Origin: Aquila chrysaetos chrysaetos
Lineage: Eukaryota > Chordata > Aves > Accipitriformes > Accipitridae
Direction of reading: 5' to 3'
Assembly: GCF_900496995.4 (NCBI RefSeq)
Contig: NC_044005.1
Span: 23,689,363 to 23,753,362 of the forward strand
DNA: 64,000 nt
The translations under genes and the position numbers were made by a program. The notes beneath the pieces were generated by a model that was not told the DNA's origin, did no database searches, and was given only the letters and a program-made list of their open reading frames with translations. Below are positions 26,629 through 40,600 of the stretch, piece after piece. Positions within the stretch are counted from its first letter, which is position 1. Each line of letters opens with the position of its first letter.

Positions 26629-29560
26629 GAACAGACAAAGGAAGAAGGATGAAGATAGTCATGAAGATGTATGAAGAGAGGCACTACAATGAGCAAGACT
26701 AATAGAATTCTGAATTCCCAATTCCAATAGCCACATTTTAGGAGACAATTCCAAAGTAACGTGGAGATACCTGGATAACTGCCATAGCATTTCTACACAA
26801 TAAAGAAATGAGACCAGGAGACTTGGACTGAGTATCAGTGAAAGGTATGCCACAGGCACCAAAGGCTTGTGACCAGACTGCAAATTAAGCCACATGAATA
26901 GATACTGACATAGTAATCTGAATTATCTGAAGGCCCATATGCACAGAAACATTTTCTGGGGAAAAGAGGAATTTAAGTTCAGCAACTAGGTCACTAGCAG
27001 GGAATTATTCTAAAAAATTGCTCAGAAGTACACAATGCTCAAAAGGTACATGTAACTATGTATGTATCCCTCCTTCCCATCTTTGGATTGGTCTAGTTTT
27101 ACAGTCAAATGCACTTAACTGAAGGGCAAACTCTGGCCAGTTTTAGTCAACTAAACAAATCAGTGCCTTACCTTGTGGCATGGGCTTTAATTGGGAATAC
27201 AGTGCCCATTCCAACTTACAACCTGTAAAAGGGGTTTTATTTACCCTATTTTCCCTCTGTGAAGCCCAAAGCCAGTAGGGTCCAGACAGGAACGCCTGTC
27301 CCTCTTTAAGAGGATCACAGGTGCCATAGCTGGAAGTGCTACTGAGTTCTTTTCTCTGCAATGTCCTGCCCCAAGACAGATGGTGCAAACAGCTCTGCAT
27401 GGCTGGCTCTGAAGAGGCAGCACAAGGGATATTCCCAGGTAGACAAAGAGGTCCTCTCACTTCAGTGAGAGCCAACTTCCAAAGATGACAAGAAAGTTTT
27501 CTGAGGTTTTGAGAGTTTTTTAACATAAAACATATTACCTCGGTTGCCTCTAGCCCATGAATTTCAGGCAGGGACTTTAGATAAATGGCATGGAAATATG
27601 ACTCATCTATCCATCAAAAAAGCATGTCACCACCAAATGGTATTATCTATGTTTTATGAGTCTAAATGTGTTTTGTATGTTGCCGAGTGTGCTTCCATTA
27701 ACTCTCAGGCACAAAGGAACATGTTCGCATTTGGCAGCAGGTTGTACACAGTATGTGAAACCAGAAACTGGGAGAAATGCAGCTGAGGGCTGCCATTCTC
27801 AGCAACAAGCACTAACTGGCTGGATAGCAAAGCTCTGCCTCTTACAGTCTGTGTTGAAGACCAAGGTTCATCCTTTGCACATACATCCTAGGAAGGCACA
27901 GTAGAGTTTAAGAGGTCAATGCTTTCAGAATGACTAATTTGTTCTTGTAAAAAGGGCATCATTCAGTTTACATGTATGGAGCTGCCAATCTGAATCAAGG
28001 CATTCTTCCTTTCTGAGCCATGTCAAAGTTGAGATCCAGGTTTCTCTGGATCTATCCCCATAGTAATAAACACACATATGTGGTTCTCCGGGTAGGTTAT
28101 GGGCAGTGCTTGATCACAGCCTGCAAAGACGAAGGGACTGATTCACTCTCCATGATCCTGTTTTGGGTACAAGAACACACTGAATTACCTTGAGGTCTTC
28201 TGAACCATTTTCCTATCATTCTAGGAAACTAACAAGTGACAGACCAGAGGGTGTGCATCTCCTTTGCTATTTGGAGGACAAAGTGGTGACCTACTCTGGC
28301 TAAGTACTTAAGATGATACAGAGAAAACTATACAGAAAACCAAGGATATGCCACAAATTTTGAATGACATCCTTCCTTTGACAGACCATGAAGCACTTCA
28401 AACAGTGGGACCCAGCTAACTTGGCTAATTCTCTATTAAATTGGTCAGAGAACTGATATGCATAGTCAGGATTTGTCTCTATCATTATTTGTCCCATAAA
28501 TTATATCAATTTATAATCCAGAGTTTGGTCCTAGGTACCTCAGAGATCAACTGTTTTTCTTTTTCTCTTTTTTTTTTTAAACATGCAATTCTGCAGCAGC
28601 TGAAATCCACAGACTCTCCCAGAAGAGTATCTTTTCATTTAACAGGGAGAGGTGGCTGACAGGCAAAAATTCACACTACAGTAGGTAAGGGAAATGGGGA
28701 ATTTTCAGAAAATTGCAATTACCTCCTCAGGAACACCATACAGGCTATCTGCTTGAACCAGATAACAATGCATAAGCTGAGGAAAAGGCCAGTAAGAACT
28801 GCCTGAGTAAGAGGGAGGTGTAGGGACAGACCAGTGATGAGGAGATAACAATGCTGCAACTTTTAGCATCTTTTGCTGTTTTCCTGTGACTTTAATTAGA
28901 AACAGCTAAAATGTCTACATCTAGGACAGTGAAAAAGGTAACTGAACAAAGCCAAATGTCTCATCAACAGACACTTCAGGAAAAATCATAGCTGCAGCTG
29001 AAGCAAAAATGGAAGCAGATGCACCACTGAGACAGAAAAGACCCAAATATGATGAAGCTGTACTTCAGAATCTAGAGGGAGACAGACAGACAGAATGAGT
29101 TTACTCAAGTCAAACATGTCATATCTCCAACTGTGTGAGACTGCTGGTCCAAAAAAAGAAAAAAATAAATCAGTAAATCTACTTTCTTGGTGATGTTATT
29201 TTCTCCATAATGGCTTATATAAAAAAAGTCCCAAAGACCATGGACAGGAGGGTAGGCAGGTGGATGAATGGGTAACTTTACCCTGCAGTTCCACTGTGTG
29301 GAGTGTGATGGATGTTTAAGTGTTCCCAGTCATACTGCCAGAAAAATGTTAGGAAGAGTCTTGCCTCTTAACTGCAAATGCTCGGGACATTTGGGAAGGA
29401 AGGATGCCATTACTCAATGGGAATGAAACAGTGACAGTGCAACAAATACTGCCTACACATTCTACCCTCTAAAAACAGCAATGACAGTCCATTGCTTGAG
29501 AACTTCATAGCCTAGGAAACAGAAACTGGCCAGAGAAAAAATGCTGGTTGTGAACCAAGA

Positions 29561-29611
29561 TCCAGACCTTGTATTACTATCCAGACCCTGGATTACTATC
29601 CAGACTTGTAT
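29561..29611. repeat. Short tandem repeat, 19-bp unit
   Basis: Two full units and most of a third. The unit begins TCCAGACC and ends GATTACTA or GTATTACTA. Copies one and two differ at two positions, and the third is shortened. Confidence 0.8.
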
Positions 29612-32600
29612 CAAATCAGCCTGCTTCTGAATTTCTCAGCAAGCTCCTATACTTAACAAGTTAAATCCAAGTAACCTTAAACTTTGTGTTTAGGGAGCAG
29701 ACAATCCAAAAGCCAGATCTGGATCTAAAGCATGGACAAATACTCTGGGAAACATCACCTGTTCCTCCAAGAATTTCCAACTGAGTAGAATTCTTTTACT
29801 CACCAATGAATTCCTGCAGCGAAAGCTGAAGTCTGTCCCCGCAGCACAATGCATGAACTAACGGATGGATGAACCTTCAGGTTCTCTGGCTTTAAGTGCC
29901 CCCTGCCCCTAAGCTATTTGCAGTCTCTGATGTCCATGATTCTTTGAGCTGGGCACCCCACCACAGCCCTTTGGACAGACTTCATAATCTGAAATCCTTC
30001 AGCCAGGGACCAAAGGTAACAGCAAGGTAAAGTCTTCTGATCCTCAGTTTTAATACAAGAATGTATTCTAGTGATAAAAAGCAGTGACAAACCATCCGTA
30101 ATTCCACTGTGAAATTAACTGGGTGCTTACAACCAAGCAGAAACAATTTCCAGCTATTTTATGCTACTCATTTAACTTCAAATATTTCAACTTCAAGTTT
30201 TGTTATAAAGTACTAAAGGCAGAGAGTCACTAAGTAAAGTTTCTTCCAGTTCTCCACCCACTAGATGGTTATTATTCTTAATAATGCATACAGAGGCAGA
30301 AAGCACTTCTCTTCCCACTACTTGACACAGCATGCAGCCTTTTGGACTTTCCATTATAACCTGTCCCCTATCATGAATGTACCACATTTCTACATATGAG
30401 GTTCCTCCTCCACTCACCTGGGCATCAGCAGTGCTTTTAAAACGGAACCAAATTAATTTCCAGGGAGTTTGCTGTAGATGGATTTTATTCTTGTGTTGTC
30501 TCACAATTCCAGAGCTATTTTAGGAGTCTATTAAATGTTTCTCTACAGAAATTAAGGTGCTTCAAATGAAAGGAAGATATAAATAACAGGTACTGTGTTT
30601 CATTCTTGCTCCTTGCTACACATGCTTCATTTGGGATCATGGCCTTGTTGCACAAGGCACACAAGATGATTAAATACGGATTCAGCAATACAGTGGAACA
30701 TTATGAGCAAGCCTCACAATATAAAAAGCCTCATCAGTTGGTATCAAACTTCCTTGTTATCGGCCAGTGGCTGCAAAGCTCAGTTCTCATATTATGAGAC
30801 TGTTGCAAAATAGCATCTGACAGTGAGGTTGTATCATGTCACCACAAGATCCTGTCTAGGGACTGCACCAGAAGACCACAACCGATGTTGTCACACAACA
30901 CTGCAACATCTTACAGGGACACTCCTGAATCATCATTGCTTGATAACAGCACGTTTCTGTTGTAACGGCATATCATCTCTGGGCTGCAGCACATGGGATC
31001 GTTAATATGCAACATGTATTCAGATACTGCAAGGTATGGGGAGAGATGCCAAAAGCAAGCAGGTTTCATATAATCTGATTTTGGGTGCCTAAATTAGAAG
31101 GTTAATCACCTCATACCATCCAGAGATAGCAATACAAGGATTCATAAGACAATTTCTAGCTACAGCTTAAACAACACTGTTCTCAGCTGCCTCCTGAAAA
31201 AAAACATTTCTATCACTAGGGAGCCTGGGGAAACCAGTCGAAGATAAACGTCCACATTTAGATGTCCAGTGTTTGACACAGACTGCAATGATTTAAATAA
31301 TCATGTGCAAGACTATAAAGCATAGGGCACAGAAGAACACACCAAACTGAAAGAAACAGAAGTAGTGAGCAAATCCTTGGCAGATGTAAGTTAACATAAA
31401 TCCACTTACGTTACAGTGGAGCTTTGCTAGTTTTAAACTGTCAAAGAACCACAGTGAAATTAAGTTTGCTGCCGTATTCACTTCCTGTTACAAACAGGCA
31501 GCCAGTCTCCCAGTAAGGGTATATTCAAAAGTAATTAAAAACTGTAACACGTAAATGCAAAAAAACAAAGATAAGTTAGTGCTACAGTTGTTGATATAAG
31601 GTTTCCTTCATTTTGACAGCCTCTCTTCACAAGCCAAATGCTAACAAAGTGAAGTGATTTCTTACAAAATGCATTTATAATGGTGTAGACACACCTCACA
31701 CTGGATGTCCAATTATATTATCACCTTATTAGTCCCCCTGCTAAAAGGAACTGCATGATGTTCACATGTCTAAAAAAGCATATCAAACCAAGCTTTTTAA
31801 ACCAAATAGAATAATTTCTTTGCAGTGTTCTTGAAATACACTGTGCTCCTCTTTCCTTTGAGCTGCAATTGAGAATTATCAAGAACTCCCATAAGGCTAC
31901 ATGAAAAAGATGAACAGCAAGAAAACCAAGCCAAGCGCTTCCCCAGCTCTGCCAAGAATTAAACATACAGCTCCATCAGCAAGAGGTCTTGCTTTAGTAA
32001 CAAAATCTGTCTCAGCCTGTACCTAAATGGTTTTCTAAGGCTGCAGATTAAAGTTTAAAGACCACTCAAAAAGCCTCAAGACGGGGAGAGCTCCTATAGG
32101 AAAAATTATATAGAATTTCCAGAAAGAAAAAGGTAATTATTACTTTTAGTAACAACAGTAATAGCAGCAGTAGTCCCTACGTTTAATGATTCTCTTTCCC
32201 TAGAGATGTCAGCATGTTTTATAAGTTATATAAGCACCACTGTGTAGTTCACTTAATATCGAAATTCAGCCATCTCTGAGCACAACTGCAGGAGACAGTA
32301 TTAAATTACATTTCAGTATGACAAAAAATGCTATATTAATTTGTAATCACAAGGGAAGTTTTACAAGACATTTGGAGAAAACACCTGGGCTACAAAACAC
32401 TCCCTGGAAAAGTGCCATGGAATATTTAACAAACTGAAATGGTCAAGATTTCTTGCATGTCAAATGGAAAAATAAGGCAGCACTTCATCCCCTTCCCCCT
32501 GCCAGCACCGCACTGAAATAAACTGGGGAGGCAGTTCATGAGTGACTAAAAGGGAAAAGCCCAAGTACTGTATAAGAGTAGTGGCTATTTAGAAGGTATG

Positions 32601-34089
32601 CAAAATGCACAGGCACTACTTGCCCTGGAAATGGATTTATCAGGAGAAGGATGGCGCAGTCCGTTAGTTCTGCTATGCATTGCATACATGCAAGCATGGG
32701 CTGACACATACTCACAGCCGATACATCTGACTGCTAACGTAATATTAGCCTGATTTGTCTTAGCATAGTATTAAAATTAAGACAAAGGTGTGGTATGATG
32801 AACAAAACTGTAGCAGCATGAGATTTCTGAAGGAAATTAGTCTGATTTGACAAAAGCATGCAACCCAAAGATAAATGCTAGCTTGGTTTACATCTGTCGT
32901 ATAGCAATTCTGCTTATTACTTAGTGATAGTGAAAAAGGAGGCTAAGCATTTCACATTCTTCCCTTTTCATTAATAAGCACAATAAGTCAAGGCTTCCAT
33001 TGTACAAAGCAAGCTGGAATACTGTTAGTCGTACCCCAACCTAACACATGGAACTCCTGTGATGTGTCACATACAAACACTGCTACTCCTTCTGCTCAGC
33101 TTTTCCATCACCCATCATTCACTCTCATCACTGAACTCCACCAAGCATGTGGTATTTCACAAATGGAGATCAAGTGCTTATGCTCAGAAAGTATCATAAA
33201 GTAAATAAAAAACTGCAACTGGAAGTAAACAAAAATTTAAAAGAAATTTTAAAAAATCCCATGTTTCTTTTTAAATCAGCCTTATGTTCTCCCCAGACCA
33301 GAAACACTACTCTTGAACATCTAGGCTTGGAAATACTACATAAGCTATCTCTTTGCACCTCCTGTCATCTTGGATGTAACTGGATTTTAGGGCTAAACAA
33401 CACCCCCCCAAAAAAAAAAAAAATAACGGAAAAAGCACATTAGAAACATACTTGGAATTATTTTATATTGTGGCCAAAACAAAGGGTATCAGTCCCAGAG
33501 CTGATAATCTAGTACCAACCCACCACGATTAAAACATGCTTCATTTACTTTAATATAAAATAGCTAAAGCCAGCAAGACAGAATTGTCTTTTCCTTTTAA
33601 CCTGCTTTGATGGCTCAAGTGGCCTCTGATTACATGAGGCTTACAAATCATCTGAACACGTTAGTATGCAACTATTTAATAACACCACAGCAATTAAGTA
33701 TCTGAAGTTACCTTAACCAGTTCAGTGAATGACTAACACAAAGTGAGCTAAATTAACAGTGCAGGCACAATGGCTATGATTATGGCAAGAGTATTACAGC
33801 CATTTCTTTTAATAGTAATCTCCTGTCAAATTGATGCCCATAGATATTATAGAATTGTTTAACACTGAAAAGTGGCCACATTGTTGTCATTCCCAGAAGA
33901 CTTGCCAACAAAAGGAATGGACCACAGAGATTTACACTGCCCATTAATGTTCTTAAAGAGTCATCTTAGAAGGTGAAGCCCTGCCAGTGCACTGGAAGGA
34001 AATTTTTGTTCCCTTGCTGCAGAAAAGACAGCAAGTAGCACATTTTATTAAGTTCAGAAACTTAGCAAGGAACAAAAGCCACAACTTTT

Positions 34090-34318
34090 AGTATGGGAAG
34101 TTCACAGTGAACATGAGGAAAAGTTTCTTCACAAGGAGGGTAGTGTGGCATTGGAAGAGGTAATCCAAAAAGAGGGTGGAATCCCCAAGCTGCATCTAGA
34201 CGAAACCACAAGTGACCTGGTCTATCGGTACCAACAATCCTACTTCCAATGGGGTGTTGGGTGACGTTAAGCTCAGAGGCCCCTTCCAACCAACTTTTCT
34301 AAGATTCTGTGATCTTGT
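34090..34318 (+). mobile_element. CR1 LINE 3' end
   Basis: The plus strand shows TTCACAGTGAACATGAGGAA, then AGTTTCTTCACAAGGAGGGT, then CACAAGTGACCTGG, CCCCTTCCAACCAAC and AAGATTCTGTGATCTTGTG. This is the sense order of the last coding residues and 3' untranslated region of CR1, ending in the degenerate octamer tail. It is about 230 bp long and clearly more diverged than the copy at 13443. Confidence 0.75.
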
Positions 34319-35754
34319 GTGCAGACGCAAACCAAGCCAAAAACTAACTGCAAAGGAAAATGGTTGCAACAGCTCCTGCTATGGCAGTAAGGCCATATGC
34401 CTAGACAACTCTTCAGGTAAAGACCCACAAAAGAACTTATGCAGATGCTTTCAGCAGCAGCTGTTTTCTCCAGAGGACGATTATGGCATTGCCTTCCACC
34501 TATCAGAAAATATTTTCGGTGAAAGACTGAGGCATACCAGCCATCTCCTCTTTTAGTCTTTTCCCTGAGAAGCACTGTTTTTCCTATCAGACATGCCTTT
34601 GCTGAAACATGAGGATGTTCCACATGTTCAAATTAGAGGGAAAGTCTGGCACACTTCAATTCCCTCCAGAACAGCTGGCATCGGCGGGTAGCTGGTTACA
34701 AATGCACAAAGAATCTTAGTAGACAAGGGGAGTTCAGTAGAAGAAAAGTGCTTTCTTCTTTTTCTATTACGGTCTTCATGGTTTAACTTTGAAAAAAAAT
34801 CTCTGCTTCAAAAGACTTTCATGCATATGAATGCAATTTTTAGCTTGTCTTTCAACTTCACTGTTACAAAGACTTGTTAGAAAAAAAGTAAGCGTAAGGA
34901 ATAGCTACTCAAGGGTAAATGAAATATACAAACTGACAAACCTTTCTTCAAGGAGTGCATGATTGCACCCTTCCCCCCCACTGATACAGAACATCTTCTT
35001 TCACATCTTTTAAAAATTGTGTGCACGCACACACAAGCGCGCATATGACAGTAAACACACTTCCATCTCAAGGTTTCTTGTAGTCACCAGTGTGATGTGC
35101 TCTGCTGGCTAAGCATAGTTTTAATTAGCTGGTGAAGCTCCCAAGACACAAATAATTTTTTTTTTTTTTTTTTTTAAAGTTGTGGCCACCAGAGCTTATA
35201 GAGAATCTTTAAAAAAAGAGAGAGAGCTAGGGGTGGTATCTAGGGAGTTGCCTTGGACTGCAAAACTTTTGCTCAATCTTTTACACCTTACATCCTTCTC
35301 ATTTCAGTAGTAGAAGAAAGAATTGAGGAGAAATACATCTACTGCTGTGACTACAGTGGAAAGTCTTTGCATCAAGCTAGCTCTTAGATACAGAGTCCTA
35401 CCGTAAAAACAGCATTCAGAAATTCATAAATCTCCAAAAGCTATGTTCTGTAGTGCAGGAATGGAAAGGGTTAAAACAGTGATCCCTGAATTCTTATGAT
35501 CTGCTGCAAAAAAGGATTTCCATTGGCCCATGTGCACCAAATTAAAAGGGAAGTAATTGAAATGACCAACAGATCATATGTGGCAATCAAAGTGAGGTCT
35601 TGCTCCCACATGAAGCATTTTATTCTTCCCCATAAAGAAGAGTGCTAGGTGTAACTAATAAGTAAGGTGTAACTAACAGGTGTGAAATACATACATGCTA
35701 AGGCTGGGGCATCTGTTTGGACTGGTTCGTTCTCTAACATCTTCTCTTTTCTTC
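34319..35754. other. Unique non-coding DNA with simple repeats
   Basis: Contains a 20-base T run at 35156-35175 and a short alternating purine-pyrimidine tract (GTGTGCACGCACACAC and GCGCGCATATG) at about 35019-35048. No gene recognised. Confidence 0.45.
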
Positions 35755-35997
35755 TTAGCCTTTTCTCCAGCCAGTTTCATTGGTTTGGGTTTTTTTTAAC
35801 TCGTAGTTCACTAATACCTCCCTCCTTGTTACTTCAGTTTCATCTTCCTCCCTCCAAAATGTGGATTTATGTTTTGCTTCACGCTCTTCCTTCGAGATAT
35901 TTAGGATGCTGCCACTAGACAAAGTCTTCACCACAAACTCAATCAAACCAGCACGCTTCCCTAGGTCTTCATAGGTTTTAATGTCTGCAGGGTTCAT
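35755..35997 (-). other. Unidentified open reading frame, possible coding exon
   Basis: The minus strand is open for 80 codons from ATG at 35997. The predicted peptide starts MNPADIKTYEDLGKRAG, continues with IEFVVKTLSSGS, and has a highly charged second half (SKEEREAKHKS, REEDETEVTRREV). The composition is balanced and hydrophilic and the codon use looks natural, unlike most chance frames in this AT-rich DNA. I do not recognise the family. A TATAAATA-like stretch lies about 45-50 bp upstream on the same strand. Possible GT donors lie inside the frame (for example after AGGGAG). It ends close to, but outside, the ancient CR1 that begins at about 36030, so a LINE origin is possible but not shown. 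It may still be chance. Confidence 0.2.
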
Positions 35998-36029
35998 TTA
36001 GTATGATTTCCTTCCATTTTAACATAGCT

Positions 36030-37690
36030 TTCTAGGAATTATATTTATAAGTATGCTCTTTAACAAGATAATGTTAAAATGTTAGAACTTCAGAAATGAG
36101 GGCAAGTCCACCACGTTCTCTAGTGAACTTTCTGAAACTATCTTCACTTAAATATTGTATCTTTTTTAGAGTAAACTTGCCTATTTCATTGTGTTATTGC
36201 AAAGAAGACTGAAAACTCCTCCTGCTAGGGCATCTTGTTTTCATCTAGAGTTATCCGTATATATTAAGTCAACTTTCAAACTCATGAGAGAGAGGTGGAA
36301 TACATCAATGTATTCAAATTCATTTCCAGCTAAGGATAATTTTTATGCTCTTCTCTGAAGTTTCTCCAATGTTGCCATGTCTGTCTTGGACTAGAAAGCC
36401 CAAAGCTGGACATTGGAATGTAGTAATCTTACCAGTGTTGCAGGCAGAGGCAAGGCTACATCTGTATGTTTACCTGCTATTCCCCTTTTCAGAGTCTCAG
36501 TGTTCATAGCAGAAACTTTTCGCATATCACTTCAGTAAAAAACAGTATCTAGATAATTATTCACTTTAATAATTTCTGCTCTAAGTTATTCTTTTTCAAG
36601 AGTTTCTTGGAAAGTTTGTTTAGGTATAGCCAGTATTCTCTACTCCTATGCGTACTATGTTGTATTTATCTGTAGAAAATGTTCAACTGTGACGATTTAG
36701 ATAATTCAGATTACTCTGAATAATCTAATAATGCAATAGTATAATCACGATATTACTTGACAGTAAGTAATTTAAATAACATTTCAGAACACTGCTAAAG
36801 TGCTGAATAATATAAAAGCAAACAGATTCCTCAGGGACCCTGTCAGAAACAGACACCCTGCTTTCTTCCCAACAGCAACTTTTTTAGATCTGCCATAAAA
36901 CCAGATTTTAATTTATCTAATATATAACCTCTTAGAGCCAAGTTTCATTGGTTCCCCCCACAAGCAAGATGTTAGAGTGATAAGACAAATGCCTTTGAGA
37001 AATTCAAGTACACTATATTCATTCTGCTCTTTTTATCAGCCAGATCTGTGATCTTGTCAAGTGATGACAGTTTTGTTTGACAGGACACATTTCCATTTCC
37101 ATTGACTGACAATAATATGCTCTTCGTCTCTAACCTTTTGTTGATGGCGTCCAAACTGTTCTGCTCCGTTGCCAAGACTTATGCAAAAGCAGCTATTCTC
37201 TTGGGTGTTGGATAGTGCATTACAACACTTTTAAGTATTGGTATTATGATGGCACTCCTGCACTGTTACAGAGCTTCCCTGTTCTCCAACACTCTTTAAT
37301 GTTGAATTAATGGCTCAGAGAATTCAAATGCTAGATTTATTTATTTATTAGGATTCCAGAACTGCTGGTCATAAAATACTACTTTTACCTGGTGCTCCCC
37401 ACATTCCACCTTGACTATAATGAATAAATTTATACTATCCATAATATTATAGGAGGGTTAAAAAAACAGAGCAGAAACAGCTGCTGAATATTTCTATCTG
37501 TTCTGCATCACTATTTGTGATTTTACTTTCGGTTTAGCAACAGGTAACTGACCGAATTTACATCAGTCAGCTGGAGGGATATTGTTCCTAACATACCTTA
37601 AAAATGCCGTCTTACTACTTTTAATCCTAATAGCTTTTGGCATTCACTTTTGCCCCCCATGGCTTGCTTTAACACAGGGACAAAGTATAA
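36030..37690 (-). mobile_element. Ancient CR1 (L3-like) relic, about 1.7 kb
   Basis: Read on the minus strand, this is a heavily mutated CR1 reverse-transcriptase region. One frame (37175-36972) still shows ITDLADKKSRMNIVYLNFSKAF, equivalent to [19 protein letters not shown] in the CR1 at 13443. On the plus strand, GAAAGCCCAAAGCTGGACAT, then ATGTAGTAATCTTACCAGTG at 36390-36440, corresponds to 13945-13985 of the younger copy. GCCTTTGAGAAATTCAAGTA at about 36990 corresponds to the segment just upstream of the palm motif. The order is collinear throughout. The catalytic DD box is not readable. Confidence 0.6.
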
Positions 37691-40600
37691 ATTAAGTTAG
37701 CCAAAAATGTACTCATGTCAGCTTTATCCTGAAAACACAGGGAAAAAAAGATACTACAAGATTGTCTAAGCAACAATGTGCATGGAAGAAAACACCCTGC
37801 ATTGAAAAAACTCAAATGAAACTGCAAGCAAAATTTAGAGAAATGGTACTTCAATGTTTTTCACTTGACTCATGCTTTGAATGTTGGGAATTACTTTTTA
37901 TTATTTTTATAAGATATGGGCAAATACATAAACTTAGAAGTTGCTCAATTGTTTTACAATGTAAAAATAGAACTGTTGCCTGTGAGAAACACAGCCAAAA
38001 GAAACCACTTTTAAGACAATCAGAGAATACTTCATCTTAGATACCAACATCCCTGACACACACACTCCATTTCCTGGTTTTGAAGTGGCATACAGGGAGT
38101 TAACAGACAGAAAAGTCTGCAACCCTAACCCTTTCCAACACAGACAGAAACCAAAGCTAGATTCTGAGCTGTAGTTCATTAAAAAGGGTATCAGTGACCA
38201 GCAGAGCTGGACAGACACAGAGGTGTTCTGACTCTCTCTCTTTATTAGATCCTTGCCTAAGAGTTGGTGAATTTCTACTACAGCTTTTTATGCAGCAAAA
38301 GTTTGTTCCACTCTGTTTCTCTGAGGAGTGGGAGGAGATGGAGGAGAGGCATCCATACCTCTCCCAATATGTTCGGTGCTGTTGTGCTTAGTTGTGCATA
38401 TGCCAGGGACATGAAGCATATGGCCCGGGGGCTGGCAGTGTCCCGCTTAGCAGATGTCTTCAATACATTCTGCCATGAAAAGTCTTTTTGGGGGCTGGTT
38501 AACTGCTTTTTATCAAACAATTCTTTGTCTCTGGTTGATAGAGAGTTATTCACCTTAACTGAAATCCCACTAAGCACCTTTATAGGCCTTGTGCAGCTTT
38601 TCATGTCCAGGAACTAGAAAATAAGACTTTACTACTCTCTCAAATTAAGTCTGCACCTAGCAGATAGATTGAGTGCAAACTGACTACTAGGTGCCACAAG
38701 AAGTCATAAATCTTCCTAAAGTAGTTACGCTGCTTTGGTTTTTTGGACCAAGGAGTCAGAGACAGGAAATACAGTCAATCTTCGAAGGCAAGCACTCTTC
38801 CCTGTGTGGCATTACTCCAAGCAGCCAGGGATGAATACACCAGGTAATACATTTGTGCAGGCCTGGCATGCCAACAGGTAAAGAGGAAGGCCCACGCAGC
38901 TTACAGAAAAGCAAGAGAGCAAGTAGTTGCCTGGAAATCCACTAAATTAATCTTGCATCTTGGCGTTGTAAGGACTCATCAAGTTATTCGAATGGTGAAC
39001 GATATTTAATCTTGTAGGCTGCTTACGAACTCCTTTACCTGAATTGTTTTCTGGCCAGTTAATTCCCAGTTCATATTTGTGCATTTGACAATTCCTTCCC
39101 CATAGGGCTTCCAGTGTTTGGGCACATCCATCAAAATGACGGACAAAATAATCCTGCTAGATATTATTCCTTTTTGCCTTTGTAAAGGACAGATCAGACA
39201 GTGGAGTAATGGCTGGATGGGATAAGAAAATGCTGTTGCACAATATCAATGCCCTATACCAAACTACATGACAAAAACTGGAAAGTCAAAACATCAAAGG
39301 TGATTAGCCTCTAGTCAGTGAGCTCAAAGGCAGAAGAACACACAAAAATGACTTAATTTCTATTTTTTAGTTTATTTCTTGTTATAAAGGCTGGACACTT
39401 TCACCAAGTATCATGATCCAGTTTAGTTCTGATCTTGAGCTCAGCATCTGTATCACCCTATAACTTTTACAACCTCACAAATTAGAAGGGAAAGACTAGC
39501 ACACTTTTTGATCCCTCACGAAAATACTTTACAAAATAAGACCCAAGAGAACCCTGAAGAATTGCCCTCCAAATGCCTCAGATTTGGAAACTAATATTTC
39601 ACTTTGAGCGTTTTCTTCACCCCAACCAGTGGCAGAGCATTCCCATTCTCTAGCTGGCGATATGAACATGCTAGGCTTCTCCCGGGTAGTGTTTCTGATA
39701 ATCATGCAAACACCTCACACAAAAGATCTCATTTATTGATTTCCTTCTCAATGTGGTCAAACACCCTGACTAAATAGGAAATGAGATTGCCTCAGTCCTC
39801 AGTGAGCAGGATCTGCTCCCCCTGCCTTAAAAGAAAAACAGGAAGGCTTTTTTAATTATCTCAACAAAATAAACAGTATCTTTTCAATGAAATTAAAGAA
39901 AATCTGGATTATTTCACCCCACCCCCTTCTGCAAATTCCCTGTGCCAGGCTCAGCATTACTACCTTGCATCTGAATTACAGAATAATCCATGCTTTATGA
40001 ACAATAATAAGCTTAGCTCTCCAGCGCTTTCAACTACGTAGTTGTAAATACCCCAGTGGACAAAGTTTCTCCTCCCTTCTTTGGGAGGCTATTCCCTAGT
40101 CTAATACATTTCACCATCCATTTGGGATTCAGCACTCCACAGATCACAAATTCTGAACAGACTAAGGGAAAAGTGTATAATTCTCCAGACAAGTTACATT
40201 CCACAGTAACCTTAATAAATTTTCCTGTATCCTCCTTTGAGAAGTTAACCACTTAATTTCTCAGACTTTCACTACTGTTACCATTTAGATGCAACACAAA
40301 ATATAAAAGGATAATAAGCATATATGAAAAGATTCAAATTAACAGAACTATTTTTATTGTCAATTGTTGCTTAATCCTTAGAAATATTTTCCATTGGCCC
40401 TGATTCGGCAAAGCACTTACAAGCATATTCTTCCCCAACTATATGCCAAGGTCCCACTGAAATAAATCACACTTTATGTTTTCCATTCAAGTCAATACAT
40501 AGACAAGAATATTACACATAATGGACACACATAATGACCTGCTTCAACCTAGTATGAGCCCTATCTGCCCAAACCACTCAGACATCTGCTGATGACTAGA

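Larger units (their letters stand above)
25090..34089. other. Unique non-coding DNA
   Basis: Nine kilobases without a supportable gene. Contents: CTCF-like motifs at 26613 and 30256, a 19-bp tandem repeat at 29561-29611, and a C8-A15 junction at about 33404-33423. A minus-strand frame of 103 codons at 30193-30504 has no recognisable domain. Confidence 0.45.

Noticed and set aside
30193..30504. 103-codon minus-strand frame
   Set aside because: Reasonable composition, but no recognised motif, start context or neighbouring exon.
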